The notes under the pieces: generated by a model
Database searches by the model: none
Told to the model about the DNA's origin: nothing
Seen by the model: only the letters and a program-made list of their open reading frames with translations
Translations under genes and position numbers: made by a program
Part shown: piece after piece, positions 1 through 7,681 of the stretch
Layout of the letters: every line of letters begins with the position of its first letter
Position numbering within the stretch: the first letter of the stretch is position 1
Source: Candidatus Makaraimicrobium thalassicum
GTDB lineage: Bacteria > Omnitrophota > Gorgyraeia > Tantalellales > Tantalellaceae
Direction: 5' to 3'
DNA length: 52,244 bases
NCBI GenBank assembly: GCA_003644505.1
Contig: QNCM01000008.1
Coordinates: 1 to 52,244 of the forward strand

Positions 1-328
1 AAAAGCCCCCGAGGCCGCGGAAGAAAAAGCCCCCGAGGCCGCGGAAGAAAAAGCCCCCGAGGCCGCGGAAGAAAAAGCGACAGAAGAACCGAAAGGAAGC
101 GCCACACAGCCGAAAAGCACCAAACCACCCAAACCCAGCGAATGTGCGGGCTGCGGCAAAACTTTGCTTAAAAAACTCTGGTATTATCGTAATGACGCTT
201 TCTATTGCACCAAGAAATGTTATAAGCGTAAAGCCGAGGAAGAACGAAAAAAAGCCGAGGAAGAACGGAATAAAGCAGAGGAAGAGAAGAAAAAGGCAGA
301 AGAAGAGCATCCGCAAAATACGGATTGA
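1..328 (+). CDS. 3' end of a Lys/Glu-rich protein with a four-cysteine motif (partial)
   Basis: The frame is open from base 2 to a TGA at 326-328 with no start codon, so these 108 residues are the C-terminal part of a gene that begins left of the window. It opens with three perfect 24-bp direct repeats (2-73), each coding KAPEAAEE. A Lys/Pro/Ser linker follows, then a compact C-x2-C-x17-C-x3-C motif (visible residues C48, C51, C69, C73) that looks like a small zinc-binding finger of the TRASH or zinc-ribbon kind. The tail is highly charged, with KAEEE(R/K)-type repeats. The repeat block continues to the window edge, so its copy number is unknown. I do not recognise the full protein. Zinc binding is inferred from the cysteine spacing. 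Confidence 0.7.
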   Translation, partial: KAPEAAEEKAPEAAEEKAPEAAEEKATEEPKGSATQPKSTKPPKPSECAGCGKTLLKKLWYYRNDAFYCTKKCYKRKAEEERKKAEEERNKAEEEKKKAEEEHPQNTD

Positions 329-399
329 CACGGATTTTTTAATGGCATCCTGTGGTCGGTTTTAATGGAAGATTATCTGTGCCGATCCGTTTTTTTTAT

Positions 400-894
400 A
401 TGTCTCCGGCGATTCTTGTAAGCAGTTGTCTGATAGGCGAGAAGTGTGCATATGACGGCAGAGGGCGGGCTGTCAGTGTGGTTAAAGAACTGTGTGAGCG
501 TTTCCGCTGTATCTGCGTGTGTCCTGAGATGTCCGGTGGATTGGGCTGCCCGAGGGAGGTCCACGAGATTGCAGGAGGTTCGGGAGAAGATATCCTGGAT
601 GGGAAGGCGCGTGTCCTGTCTTTATCCGGGAAGGTACGTACGGGGCATTTCATGCGCGGCGCGAAAATAGCGCTGGAGAAAGCCCTTCAAAACAGCATAT
701 CGGTCGCTATCCTGAAGCGTCACAGCCCTTCATGCGGTAAAAACAGGATTCACGCGGGTAAGTTTGATGGAACACTCCGCGACGGCAACGGTGTGACAAC
801 AGCGCTGTTGTTGAGACATGGGATCAGGGTGTTCAGCGAGGACGAACTTGAAAATGCCGCACAGGCTCTATGTGCATCCCCTATTGAAAAATAA
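400..894 (+). CDS. DUF523 / TudS-like protein
   Basis: A 164-residue DUF523 protein. The family includes TudS, a [4Fe-4S] thiouracil desulfidase; whether this member acts on thiouracil is not shown. The N-terminus ILVSSCLIG, the CPE motif and the late SPSCG motif are family hallmarks. C10, C41 and C112 are the likely cluster ligands. I chose ATG 400 over the upstream GTG 352 because the family starts directly with this beta strand. The start is preceded by a T-run (390-397) and has no clear ribosome binding site, which is unusual. The gene is not obviously co-transcribed with the upstream Lys/Glu-rich gene. Confidence 0.85.
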   Translation: MSPAILVSSCLIGEKCAYDGRGRAVSVVKELCERFRCICVCPEMSGGLGCPREVHEIAGGSGEDILDGKARVLSLSGKVRTGHFMRGAKIALEKALQNSISVAILKRHSPSCGKNRIHAGKFDGTLRDGNGVTTALLLRHGIRVFSEDELENAAQALCASPIEK

Positions 895-911
895 GAAGCG
901 CGTGTTATAAT
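884..911 (+). promoter_or_regulatory. Possible sigma70 promoter for the HIT gene
   Basis: TTGAAA (884-889), a 16-bp spacer and a consensus TATAAT (906-911). The ATG at 922 lies only 10 bp downstream of the -10 box, so a transcript starting here would have almost no leader. Seen by eye only. Confidence 0.35.
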
Positions 912-921
912 AAAAAGGGTT

Positions 922-1269
922 ATGAAGAGTGATTGTATTTTTTGCAAGATAGCGAATAAAGAGATCGAGACCGCGGTTGTTTACGAGGACGAAGAGATCA
1001 TCGCTTTTAAAGACATCAAAGCCATGGCGCCGGTCCATTTTCTTTTTGTTCCGAAAAGGCACATCGGGACCTTAAATGATATTTCCGGGCAAGATGCCGG
1101 TCTGCTGGGGAGGTTGCTTGCCAAAATAAAAGAGCTTGCTATGGACAGCGGTATTGCGGAAGAAGGATATCGTGTAGTTATTAATTGTAACAAGAACGCC
1201 GGGCAGGAAGTTTTTCATCTGCATGTCCATCTCCTGGGAGGGAGAAAATTCTCGTGGCCGCCGGGCTAA
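922..1269 (+). CDS. HIT family protein (HinT-like)
   Basis: A 115-residue histidine-triad protein, the normal length for the HinT branch. These are nucleoside phosphoramidases or AMP-lysine hydrolases acting in the cytoplasm. The N-terminal CIFC pair (C5, C8) is typical of zinc-binding members. The catalytic HLHVHLLGG triad is at residues 99-107, with H101 the expected nucleophile. AAGGG just before the ATG could serve as ribosome binding site. The gene sits between the DUF523 gene and a PilZ gene with no tight coupling. Confidence 0.93.
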   Translation: MKSDCIFCKIANKEIETAVVYEDEEIIAFKDIKAMAPVHFLFVPKRHIGTLNDISGQDAGLLGRLLAKIKELAMDSGIAEEGYRVVINCNKNAGQEVFHLHVHLLGGRKFSWPPG

Positions 1270-1321
1270 TGCCGGCAGCAGGTGTTAGGGGAAATTTCAA
1301 AAAAATAACTGGAGGGGTAAA

Positions 1322-1684
1322 ATGTCACAAAAAGTAGAACGGCGGAAGTATCCTCGTATAAGAGATGAGAACATATCGATCAAGCTGTCCGGCGATGGCT
1401 TTGATACGATCACGCAGAGCCTTGACGTCAGTGCCTCCGGGATATATTGTAAAGTGGACAGACCTATACCTGTGATGAGCAGGGTTCAGCTTGTTCTTTC
1501 TCTGCCTGGCAAGCCTAATGCGTCTCATCCCATCACGATGAATATCGACGGCGTTGTTGTCAGGGAGCACCCGGTCAAAAAAGATGGGCGTGTGCAGTAT
1601 TACGACGTCGCGATCTTTTTCAATATGCTGATGCCTAAAGAGAGAAAGTCGTTGATACAATATATCAACAGTAGAGTAGAATGA
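1322..1684 (+). CDS. PilZ domain protein 1
   Basis: A 120-residue stand-alone PilZ domain, a cytoplasmic receptor for cyclic di-GMP. Both binding signatures are intact: R8-x3-R12 in RRKYPR, and D35-x-S37-x2-G40. A good ribosome binding site (GGAGGGG) precedes the ATG. Its last codons overlap the start of yjbQ by four bases (ATGA), so the two are translationally coupled. It is one of three PilZ genes in this window, and no GGDEF or EAL enzyme is nearby. What it controls cannot be told from the sequence. Confidence 0.9.
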   Translation: MSQKVERRKYPRIRDENISIKLSGDGFDTITQSLDVSASGIYCKVDRPIPVMSRVQLVLSLPGKPNASHPITMNIDGVVVREHPVKKDGRVQYYDVAIFFNMLMPKERKSLIQYINSRVE

Positions 1685-2115
1685 ACCGCACGGACACAAT
1701 GGTAGTCACAAAATATCTCTCAATTGAGACGAGAGGTAATACCGATATTAAAGACATAACGGCGCGTTGTCAGGATATCCTGGAAGCGACAGAGTTTAAA
1801 AGCGGAGTGGTGACGGTCTTCAATCCCGGCTCGACCGGGGGACTTACCACCATCGAATATGAACCGAATCTGCTGAAGGACTTTAAAGAAGCTTTGGAGG
1901 TGGTGGCGCCTTCCGATAAGGTTTATGAGCACAGCAAGACCTGGCATGATGACAACGGTTCTTCGCATATTCGATCATCCCTGATGGGTCCGTCGATAGC
2001 CGTCCCATTCGTGAACGGGAAATTGACTTTGGGAACCTGGCAGCAGATCGTGTTTTGTGATTTTGACACCCACCCCCGCAAACGCCGCTTAGTAGTGCAG
2101 GTAGTAGGAGAATAG
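1681..2115 (+). CDS. yjbQ: YjbQ/UPF0047 family protein
   Basis: A 144-residue member of the YjbQ (UPF0047) family, which has been linked to a weak thiamine phosphate synthase activity. The family core is clear: NPGSTGGLTTIEYEP in the first half, then H-x-R-SSLMGPS and LGTWQQIVFCDFD near the C-terminus. The start overlaps the PilZ stop (ATGA) and DUF4416 follows within 10 bp, so these three genes look like an operon. A Thi4-type thiazole synthase lies 4.4 kb downstream. A link to thiamine is possible but not demonstrated. Confidence 0.88.
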   Translation: MNRTDTMVVTKYLSIETRGNTDIKDITARCQDILEATEFKSGVVTVFNPGSTGGLTTIEYEPNLLKDFKEALEVVAPSDKVYEHSKTWHDDNGSSHIRSSLMGPSIAVPFVNGKLTLGTWQQIVFCDFDTHPRKRRLVVQVVGE

Positions 2116-2124
2116 CTTTCAGAT

Positions 2125-2649
2125 ATGGGCGTTCTGGCAAGACAAAAACCGGTCAAACTGGTGGCGAGTATAATTTTCAAAGAAGAGATATCTTTGCAAT
2201 ATGCGGAGGAAAGACTGAAAAGGACCTACGGCCGTTTGCATGCTCCTGAAAAGATATTGCCATTTGATTATACAGATTATTATTATGAGGAGTTCGGCAG
2301 GCCGCTGAAACGAAAACTCATATGTTTCGAAGAACCGCTCAGCAAAGAAAGAGTCCCTTCGGTAAAATTAGCGACGAACAGGATCGAAGACCGTTCCCGG
2401 GAGAAAGGGAAAAGGACGGTCAATATCGACCCCGGCTATGTTACTGACGCAAAGCTCGTTCTTCTGACCACAAAGGATTATACCCACCGACTCTATCTGG
2501 GAAAGGGTATATTCGCCGAATCGACATTGTTTTTTCAGGACGGCACCTTTAAGCCTTGGCCCTGGACTTATCCGGATTATGCCTCGCGGGAGCTGATATC
2601 CTTTTTTAACGAGGTCAGAAAGATTGGAAAGATCGGGGGCAACGCTTAA
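2125..2649 (+). CDS. DUF4416 family protein
   Basis: A 174-residue protein that I recognise as DUF4416, a family of unknown function common in Omnitrophota, deltaproteobacterial lineages and related groups. The hallmarks are the KPVKLVASIIF opening, the FDYTDYYYEEFG stretch and the GKGIFAESTLFFQDG-WPWTYPDY C-terminus. It is cytoplasmic, with no signal or membrane segment. It lies 9 bp after yjbQ and is probably its operon partner. The stop codon sits inside a large inverted repeat that begins within the last codons. Confidence 0.85.
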   Translation: MGVLARQKPVKLVASIIFKEEISLQYAEERLKRTYGRLHAPEKILPFDYTDYYYEEFGRPLKRKLICFEEPLSKERVPSVKLATNRIEDRSREKGKRTVNIDPGYVTDAKLVLLTTKDYTHRLYLGKGIFAESTLFFQDGTFKPWPWTYPDYASRELISFFNEVRKIGKIGGNA

Positions 2650-2718
2650 CAATTAACAAATACTTGTTAATTGTCAAGCGGGGCCCTTGGAATGGTTAAC
2701 TGTTAAGCGTTGACCCCC
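2635..2718 (+). repeat. Overlapping inverted repeats, two mutually exclusive hairpins
   Basis: Arm A is 2643-2659 and includes CGCTTAACAATTAACAA. Arm B (2664-2680) pairs with it over 17 bp with one mismatch and a 4-base ATAC loop. Arm C (2695-2718) pairs with an extended version of arm A (2635-2657) over about 23 bp, with one mismatch and one bulged base. A can therefore pair with B or with C but not both. The element starts in the last codons of the DUF4416 gene and ends 8 bp before the next ATG. No T-run follows, so it is not a plain terminator. Confidence 0.7.
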
Positions 2719-2725
2719 AAATAAT

Positions 2726-3295
2726 ATGTTTATCAAGAAAAAAAATATAGTAGTTATAATTTTTTCCTCGGTCATTATCGCGGTCGTTTTTGTGTCTACG
2801 CTTATCGGATACACGATTTACGTTCAGTGGAAGGAAGACAGTTTTGCCTTGAAATACCGCAATTCCATATACAGGTTAACCGCGGAATTGTTCAGAAAAG
2901 AAATAGCCATGTCCAACGTAAATGTCAAAGTCGGGGTTGAAGAGCCGTTTCCGGGAATGCCGCTGCTGGAGGGGAGCCTGAGGAATAATTTTAACAAGAC
3001 CATAGATTCCATCAGAATAGAGGTGTCTTTCCTGGAGCAGGATGGCACTGTTGTTTACAATGACTGGTTTCATCCTTTGGGAGAACAGCATTCTGTCAGT
3101 TCCCCTCTGTTCTCCGGGATGGAGCAGACAAGGAACCTTCTTCTGCCTGGAGAAGGCATATCGTTCAGGCACCTCTTAAGAAACTGCCCCCGTGAACTTA
3201 TCGCGCAGCTTTCCACTAAGTCAAAGTTCGCCAGAAGTCATTCGAAAGACAAGATAAGACTGGTTTATTCGATCACAGGATTGAGCGTGCTATGA
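2726..3295 (+). CDS. Membrane-anchored protein of unknown function
   Basis: A 189-residue protein with a basic N-terminus (KKK) and one strong transmembrane segment at about residues 8-32. The remaining ~155 residues are expected outside the cytoplasmic membrane. The middle part (FPGMPLLEGSLRNNFNKTIDSIRIEVSF region) resembles the beta-sandwich FxLYD-type domains, which often carry the phrase G-x-(L/V)-N-N; this is a weak similarity. It overlaps the following alpha/beta-hydrolase gene by four bases (ATGA), so the two are coupled and may act together in the envelope. I do not recognise a specific function. Confidence 0.75.
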   Translation: MFIKKKNIVVIIFSSVIIAVVFVSTLIGYTIYVQWKEDSFALKYRNSIYRLTAELFRKEIAMSNVNVKVGVEEPFPGMPLLEGSLRNNFNKTIDSIRIEVSFLEQDGTVVYNDWFHPLGEQHSVSSPLFSGMEQTRNLLLPGEGISFRHLLRNCPRELIAQLSTKSKFARSHSKDKIRLVYSITGLSVL

Positions 3296-5112
3296 AAAAG
3301 CTGATAGCTGTTGTGATTATCCTGGTAGCATTTATAGTCCTGCTTGTCGCCGGGGCGTTTTTTTATGTCGATTTGAGCGGACACAGGGGTTTTCGTTATG
3401 ACCTGTTAATAGACGGGAAGCCTTCTGGACATATTAAGGTGGATAGATACGTCACGGAGGGTAAGGTTGTCTATAAAAGCAGCGCCGAATATCCTTATTC
3501 TACCGGATATCCTTGCATAAATGAAAAACTGTTTTTGAAAAAAGGGACCATGACGTTGTTGAAGTTTGCCGAAGAAGCAGAGGGTGGCAAGGGACAAAAG
3601 CGGCTGACTTTGCTCAGCCACGCCGGAGAGAAGACCGATTTTCTGTTCCTTGAACATCCGAGATTCATTACGTTGAAAGGGGTAGAGACAGGAGAGAAGA
3701 CCATGGTGTTTTCCCCGGACGATATCATGTTATATATGCCGATCATGGAAAAATACAATTTCTGGAAGAAGGGCGCACAGTTTTTCGAGGTCATGATCCC
3801 GGTGGATGAACCGGTACCGCCGATGCGGGACAAGATAGAAGTGAGATACCTTAAAGATGAATATATCCCGCTTATGGGGCGCAGGATGGAAGCGGAAAGT
3901 TTTGCCCTTAAAGCAAAGGCGTTGCCGGAAGCGAAAGTGTTCCTGTCGAAACATGCGCGGGGGATTCTGGCCCTGGAAATCGAGAAAATGAATATGCGGT
4001 TTGTCCTTGTCAGTTGTATCGAAGGTCCTGAAAAAAGGATAGAGTTCGTGTTAAATAAGCTTGCTTCGTTAGGCAATCTTACATCGGTCTTTAATCCGTG
4101 GAAAACGGGCTCCAGACCCGCGGGCAGTCCGCCGGGAAAAGCGGTCGCCCCTCCGGAGGAGATGTCCGTTCCCGCAAAGGCGGAAAGCCGGGAGAGACGA
4201 GGGAAGAAAGAGATATTTTTTGAAAGCGATAATTTGATCCTTTCAGGGAAGCTGTGGATCCCGGACGGAGAAGGAGCTTTCCCGGCTGTGCTTGTTGTTC
4301 CTAAAGACGGCCCCATGGCACAGGGTGAGCAGTATCTGCTTGATTCCTTTGGCGAGTTTCTGTCGGCGTCAGGTTTTGTTGTTCTTGTCTTTGACAGCCC
4401 CGGCCAGGGCAAAAGCCAGGGAAGTTTTATGGGGCTGAACGACGGAAAAAGGATACGGAATATAATAGCCGGCATTTCTTACCTTAAAGAGCATCCGGCC
4501 GTGGAAAAGGGGCATATCAGTCTCATAGGCCATGATGGCGGGGGCTATCTTGCGCTGAAAGCGGCTTCAAGGGTCCCGTATGTGCGGTCATGTGTTCTTT
4601 TAGGGGCCCCGTTCAGGTCCCTGAAAACGGATTTTGTTAAAGACTCCTCGAGGGAGAAGGTGCGGGAACATCTGAAGAGTGTCGCTCAGTCTACCGAAGA
4701 TTTTTCTTTTTTTATGGGAATAAAGATCCCGCTTGAGGAATACAGGGAATTTATCGCCCGCAGACCTTATGAGACCATACTTTCTTTTGACCGCCCACTG
4801 CTGTTGATCGTCGGAAGAGACGATAAGTTCTTCGACCCGCGGGCCGTTGATGGACTGGAAAAACTACTTGGCAAAAAAGGCCGCCTCAATAAGATGATAG
4901 TATTCCGGAAGCTCGGCGCTTACCTGGGGGAAATGGTAGAACATGACGGCTCATGGACCTTTTCAGCGAACAGGGATATACTCGGCCTTATCGGTAACTG
5001 GATCATGCACAGCAGCGGATACGATGAAGATAAGTCCCAGGACACTCAGGACACTATAGAGGAAGGTGGACCGGAGGAGCGAAATTCACAAGACAGGGAA
5101 ATAAAAATATAA
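3292..5112 (+). CDS. Membrane-anchored alpha/beta hydrolase with Asp at the nucleophile elbow
   Basis: A 606-residue two-part protein. Residues 1-27 form a signal anchor. Residues ~30-260 form a beta-rich domain of unknown identity. A Pro-rich linker follows (~270-305), then an alpha/beta-hydrolase domain (~310-575) of the dienelactone-hydrolase/prolyl-oligopeptidase style. The elbow reads LIGHDGGGYLAL, so position 415 is Asp where Ser is usual (GHSxGG). A candidate acid lies in GRDDKFFD and a candidate His in the MVEHDGSW segment. Asp nucleophiles are known in epoxide hydrolases and haloacid dehalogenases, so the protein may be active with changed chemistry, or it may have lost esterase activity. 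It is coupled to the upstream membrane protein. Confidence 0.85.
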   Translation: MKKLIAVVIILVAFIVLLVAGAFFYVDLSGHRGFRYDLLIDGKPSGHIKVDRYVTEGKVVYKSSAEYPYSTGYPCINEKLFLKKGTMTLLKFAEEAEGGKGQKRLTLLSHAGEKTDFLFLEHPRFITLKGVETGEKTMVFSPDDIMLYMPIMEKYNFWKKGAQFFEVMIPVDEPVPPMRDKIEVRYLKDEYIPLMGRRMEAESFALKAKALPEAKVFLSKHARGILALEIEKMNMRFVLVSCIEGPEKRIEFVLNKLASLGNLTSVFNPWKTGSRPAGSPPGKAVAPPEEMSVPAKAESRERRGKKEIFFESDNLILSGKLWIPDGEGAFPAVLVVPKDGPMAQGEQYLLDSFGEFLSASGFVVLVFDSPGQGKSQGSFMGLNDGKRIRNIIAGISYLKEHPAVEKGHISLIGHDGGGYLALKAASRVPYVRSCVLLGAPFRSLKTDFVKDSSREKVREHLKSVAQSTEDFSFFMGIKIPLEEYREFIARRPYETILSFDRPLLLIVGRDDKFFDPRAVDGLEKLLGKKGRLNKMIVFRKLGAYLGEMVEHDGSWTFSANRDILGLIGNWIMHSSGYDEDKSQDTQDTIEEGGPEERNSQDREIKI

Positions 5113-5126
5113 AGAAGAAGCTAAAG

Positions 5127-5155
5127 TTGACTTTTGCTGTTTATTATGTTATATT
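5127..5155 (+). promoter_or_regulatory. Strong sigma70-type promoter
   Basis: TTGACT (5127-5132), a 17-bp spacer and TATATT (5150-5155), lying about 25 bp upstream of the ATG at 5181. The expected start of transcription falls in a short hairpin, TTTCAG-AAAA-CTGAAA. Confidence 0.6.
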
Positions 5156-5180
5156 TCAGAAAACTGAAAGGGGGCGAAGG

Positions 5181-5564
5181 ATGAAAAAGTTTTTGACGGT
5201 GTTTTTTATGGCTATATTGGTTTTATCATTTGCAGTAAACACCTTTGCCGCTGATATGCCGGTGAGGGCTGGTGTGCAGACAAGGCAGACGAGCGTGAGA
5301 CCTTCTACGTATCCCGCGGGGCCGATCCAGAAGGCTGAAAGGGGTTTTACTAACGCGGTTTTCGGGTGGACCGAGATACCAAAGAGGATCGTGGACAAGA
5401 CAAAAGAGACCCGTAATCCTTTCAAGGGGCTTTTATTGGGGGTCTTCCAGGGGACCTGCAAGGCTTTTGCGCGGACAGTTTCAGGGCTGGCGGATGTTGC
5501 TACCTTTCCGATCGGAAGGTATGACAGGCCCGCTGTGCTGCCTGATATGCCGGCGGCCAAGTAG
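5181..5564 (+). CDS. Exported protein, TIGR04073-like (exosortase-associated)
   Basis: A 127-residue exported protein with a clear signal peptide (KK plus hydrophobic core, cleavage near NTFA-AD at about residue 22). The mature part, with GFTNAVFGWTEIPKRI, PFKGLLLGVFQGTCKAFARTVSGLADVATFPI and a short tail, matches my memory of TIGR04073, a family found in genomes with exosortase/PEP-CTERM sorting. I chose ATG 5181 over an upstream in-frame start because the signal peptide begins there and the promoter lies inside the longer version. The function is unknown. A PEP-CTERM protein is encoded 24 kb away, but no exosortase is in the window. Confidence 0.82.
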   Translation: MKKFLTVFFMAILVLSFAVNTFAADMPVRAGVQTRQTSVRPSTYPAGPIQKAERGFTNAVFGWTEIPKRIVDKTKETRNPFKGLLLGVFQGTCKAFARTVSGLADVATFPIGRYDRPAVLPDMPAAK

Positions 5565-5613
5565 GGGGACAGGGAGCAGGTTATATCGGCTGATCCCTGT
5601 GCGTGATTATAGG

Positions 5614-5652
5614 ATGAAAAACGAGCGATTTTTTAGATCGCTCGTTTTTCAT
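5614..5652 (+). terminator. Intrinsic terminator (bidirectional form)
   Basis: A perfect 16-bp stem: ATGAAAAACGAGCGAT (5614-5629), a 7-base loop, and its complement at 5637-5652. The GC-rich core is followed by a run of T within the right arm, and A's mirror it on the left, so it could work in both directions. It ends the TIGR04073-like transcript. Confidence 0.8.
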
Positions 5653-5688
5653 GTTTACACCTAATGTAGCAGTTTCCCGGCCTCTTCG

Positions 5689-5712
5689 GGGCTACTAACA
5701 GGGCTACTAACA
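5689..5712 (+). repeat. 12-bp tandem direct repeat
   Basis: GGGCTACTAACA occurs twice in a row (5689-5700 and 5701-5712), just upstream of the -35 box of the PilZ promoter. It could be an operator or chance duplication. Confidence 0.5.
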
Positions 5713-5717
5713 AATCC

Positions 5718-5746
5718 TTGACGGCTTTATGCCGATGTGTTATACT
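5718..5746 (+). promoter_or_regulatory. Sigma70-type promoter for the PilZ-lipoprotein unit
   Basis: TTGACG (5718-5723), exactly 17 bp, and TATACT (5741-5746), followed 20 bp later by an ATG with a strong ribosome binding site. Confidence 0.65.
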
Positions 5747-5766
5747 TCTGCCCGATAGGGGAGGAA

Positions 5767-6135
5767 ATGAAGCAGAAATTACCTGAAAGAAGGCGGTTTG
5801 TAAGAATAGATACCCCGCTCAGGGTAATCGTTAAAACCGGGGACTGGGCTGACGAAGCCATTGCCAGGAATATTTCACCCGTGGGCTTGAGGTTTGAGAT
5901 CGGCAGGGAATTAAAAGGACTTGAGAAAGTAGTTCTATCCCTGTATCTTCCGACGATAGACGATCCGATCCGCCTTGTGGGGAAAGTTGTCTGGCAAAGT
6001 AAGGTAAACCTGGAAGACAAAGCCCCATATGATATCGGTATGGAAATTCTCGATATTGATGACAGGACCAAGAACGTTTTTTTGAAATATCTCTGTGATT
6101 TGCTTTACCGTTCTACTTACAGGGCGCGGGTGTAA
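5767..6135 (+). CDS. PilZ domain protein 2
   Basis: A 122-residue stand-alone PilZ protein with both cyclic di-GMP signatures: R9-x3-R13 in the ERRRFVR segment, and NISPVG (N-x-S-x2-G). I chose ATG 5767 because GGGGAGG lies 5-6 bases upstream. The in-frame GTG at 5737 would lie within the promoter spacer. It is followed 20 bp later by a lipoprotein gene, suggesting a receptor-plus-envelope pair under one promoter. It shares the RRRF(V)R and IDTPLRV style common to PilZ receptors of this lineage. Confidence 0.9.
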   Translation: MKQKLPERRRFVRIDTPLRVIVKTGDWADEAIARNISPVGLRFEIGRELKGLEKVVLSLYLPTIDDPIRLVGKVVWQSKVNLEDKAPYDIGMEILDIDDRTKNVFLKYLCDLLYRSTYRARV

Positions 6136-6155
6136 TTTTTTTCAGGAGGTGTATT

Positions 6156-6539
6156 TTGAAACTTTATCGTTTATTGGGGTTTCTCTTTTTAGGTGTTTTT
6201 CTTGCCGGATGTGCGGGGATTAAAACACCGGAACCGGGGCAGATATTGAAGGAACCATTGGGGCAAGGCTCTCTGAGGACAGGGATGACAATATCCCAGG
6301 TCATTTCCGTATATGGAGAACCGGACAGTAAGAGAACCGTCAGTTCCAATGAGTGGAGCCGGATGCGGGAAGAATGGTTCTACAGTGGAAGATACTCCGC
6401 CCTCCCTGTAGGCGCCGGATATCTTAAAGAGGACCTTTATCTTTACTTCGATGGAGACAACCTTACGAATATCAGCAGGAAGCCTTTGGGGAAAAGGAGG
6501 CTGGAAGACGCCGAAAATGCCGAAGAAACCATTAAATGA
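6156..6539 (+). CDS. Lipoprotein with a SmpA/BamE-like domain
   Basis: A 127-residue lipoprotein starting at TTG, with AGGAGGT five bases upstream. The lipobox LAGC puts the modified Cys at residue 19. The mature part contains [18 protein letters not shown], the signature of SmpA/OmlA (BamE-like) and related outer-membrane-lipoprotein domains, where G-M-(T/S)-x2-(E/Q)-V ends in G-x-P. It is too short and too divergent to call BamE itself. The last 23 bases overlap the start of thi4. The prolipoprotein processing enzyme lgt is encoded at 41 kb. Confidence 0.85.
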   Translation: MKLYRLLGFLFLGVFLAGCAGIKTPEPGQILKEPLGQGSLRTGMTISQVISVYGEPDSKRTVSSNEWSRMREEWFYSGRYSALPVGAGYLKEDLYLYFDGDNLTNISRKPLGKRRLEDAENAEETIK

Positions 6540-7302
6540 TATTGTGATCTCCAGAGCCATAATTGAAAGTTTTTCGGATAAACTTATTAGACATTTGAGC
6601 ACGGATGTCGCTATTGTAGGCGCCGGGCCCGCGGGTCTGGTAGCCGGATATTACCTCGCCGAAGCCGGCATAAAAGTATCCATGTTCGAGCGAAAACTCA
6701 GTGTCGGCGGGGGAATGTGGGGCGGAGGTATGATGTTTAACGAGATCGTTGTTCAGGAGAAAGGCAGGAAGATCCTTCGGGAATTCGGGGTTCCGGTGAA
6801 AAAGTACAGACAGCAGTATTATACGGCTGATTCCGTTCAGGCGGTATCTACGATCTGTTCCAGGGGCACTCTGGCCGGGCTGAAGGTTTTCAACCTGATA
6901 GAGGTCGAGGACCTTATGATCAGAAGCAACGTGGTCAAGGGGCTTGTCGTTAACTGGTCCGCGGTGAGTTTGGCAGGCCTGCATGTCGATCCTTTAAGCG
7001 TCGAATCCAGGTTTGTGATCGATGCCACCGGCCATCCTTGCGAGATTTCACGTCTCCTTGAGCAAAAAGCAAAGATAAAACTTGCGACAGAGACCGGCAG
7101 TGTGTTGGGAGAGAAATCGATGTGGGCTGAGATGGGCGAAAATGCCATGTACGTAAATACCAGGGAGATTTTCCCCAATGTTTACGTCGCGGGTATGGCC
7201 GCGAACGCGGTTTTCGGCAGCCCGCGGATGGGTCCTATTTTCGGGGGCATGCTGGTATCGGGGAAAAGGGTGGCGCAACTGATAAAAAAAAGGTTGAGCT
7301 AG
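6517..7302 (+). CDS. thi4: Thi4-family thiazole synthase, His type
   Basis: A 261-residue FAD/NAD-binding thiazole biosynthesis protein of the Thi4 family, making the thiazole half of thiamine from NAD, glycine and sulfur. It has the Rossmann motif [10 protein letters not shown] (31-40), [17 protein letters not shown] and the C-terminal [16 protein letters not shown]. Yeast Thi4 donates the sulfur of a Cys found before MDP; here the matching site reads H156-VDPL, so this is a His-type enzyme expected to use sulfide and turn over many times, as in methanogens. ATG 6517 was chosen because it gives the usual short lead before the ISRAIIESF helix. It overlaps the lipoprotein gene by 23 bp. Confidence 0.93.
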   Translation: MPKKPLNDIVISRAIIESFSDKLIRHLSTDVAIVGAGPAGLVAGYYLAEAGIKVSMFERKLSVGGGMWGGGMMFNEIVVQEKGRKILREFGVPVKKYRQQYYTADSVQAVSTICSRGTLAGLKVFNLIEVEDLMIRSNVVKGLVVNWSAVSLAGLHVDPLSVESRFVIDATGHPCEISRLLEQKAKIKLATETGSVLGEKSMWAEMGENAMYVNTREIFPNVYVAGMAANAVFGSPRMGPIFGGMLVSGKRVAQLIKKRLS

Positions 7303-7327
7303 GCCGTCTTTCCAAAGGGGGGACATT

Positions 7328-7681
7328 ATGCTGCGAATATTTTGTAAATCAAAGATAACGAACGCATACATAACGAATAAAGAAATGCGCTACAGCGGCA
7401 GTATAGGGATCGATAAGGCGATTATCGAAGCTGCGGATATGATGACCGGGGAACAGGTGCAGGTCCTTAATGTCAACAACGGTGAGCGGTTTACAACCTA
7501 TGTGATCGAGGAGAAGCTGGGATCGGGGAAAATAGTGCTTTACGGGCCTGCGGTAAGAAAAGGGGAGATCGGGGACGAGCTGATAATACTGTCATATTGT
7601 TTTCTGGAGAGCAAGGAAAGCCACAATTTCAATATGCGTATGATCACTTTAGGCAAAAACAACCAGTGCAAGGGCAAATAA
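7328..7681 (+). CDS. panD: Aspartate 1-decarboxylase precursor
   Basis: A 117-residue PanD, which makes beta-alanine for pantothenate and coenzyme A. The self-cleavage site is Y-S-G24-S25; Ser25 becomes the pyruvoyl group. The flanking KITNAYIT and the later VLNVNNGERFTTYVI and GPAVRKGEIGDELIILSY segments are family features. The last ~20 residues are slightly extended. A ribosome binding site (AAAGGGGGG) precedes the ATG. The def gene starts at the base after its stop codon, so these two are one transcription unit with thi4 upstream, a small cofactor cluster. Confidence 0.95.
   Translation: MLRIFCKSKITNAYITNKEMRYSGSIGIDKAIIEAADMMTGEQVQVLNVNNGERFTTYVIEEKLGSGKIVLYGPAVRKGEIGDELIILSYCFLESKESHNFNMRMITLGKNNQCKGK

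Noticed and set aside
1-73. Possible CRISPR-like repeats
   Set aside because: The 24-bp units are contiguous without spacers and are in frame within a protein.
3495-4475. 326-codon reverse frame
   Set aside because: It is the antisense of the alpha/beta-hydrolase gene, which has family motifs; the reverse product has none.
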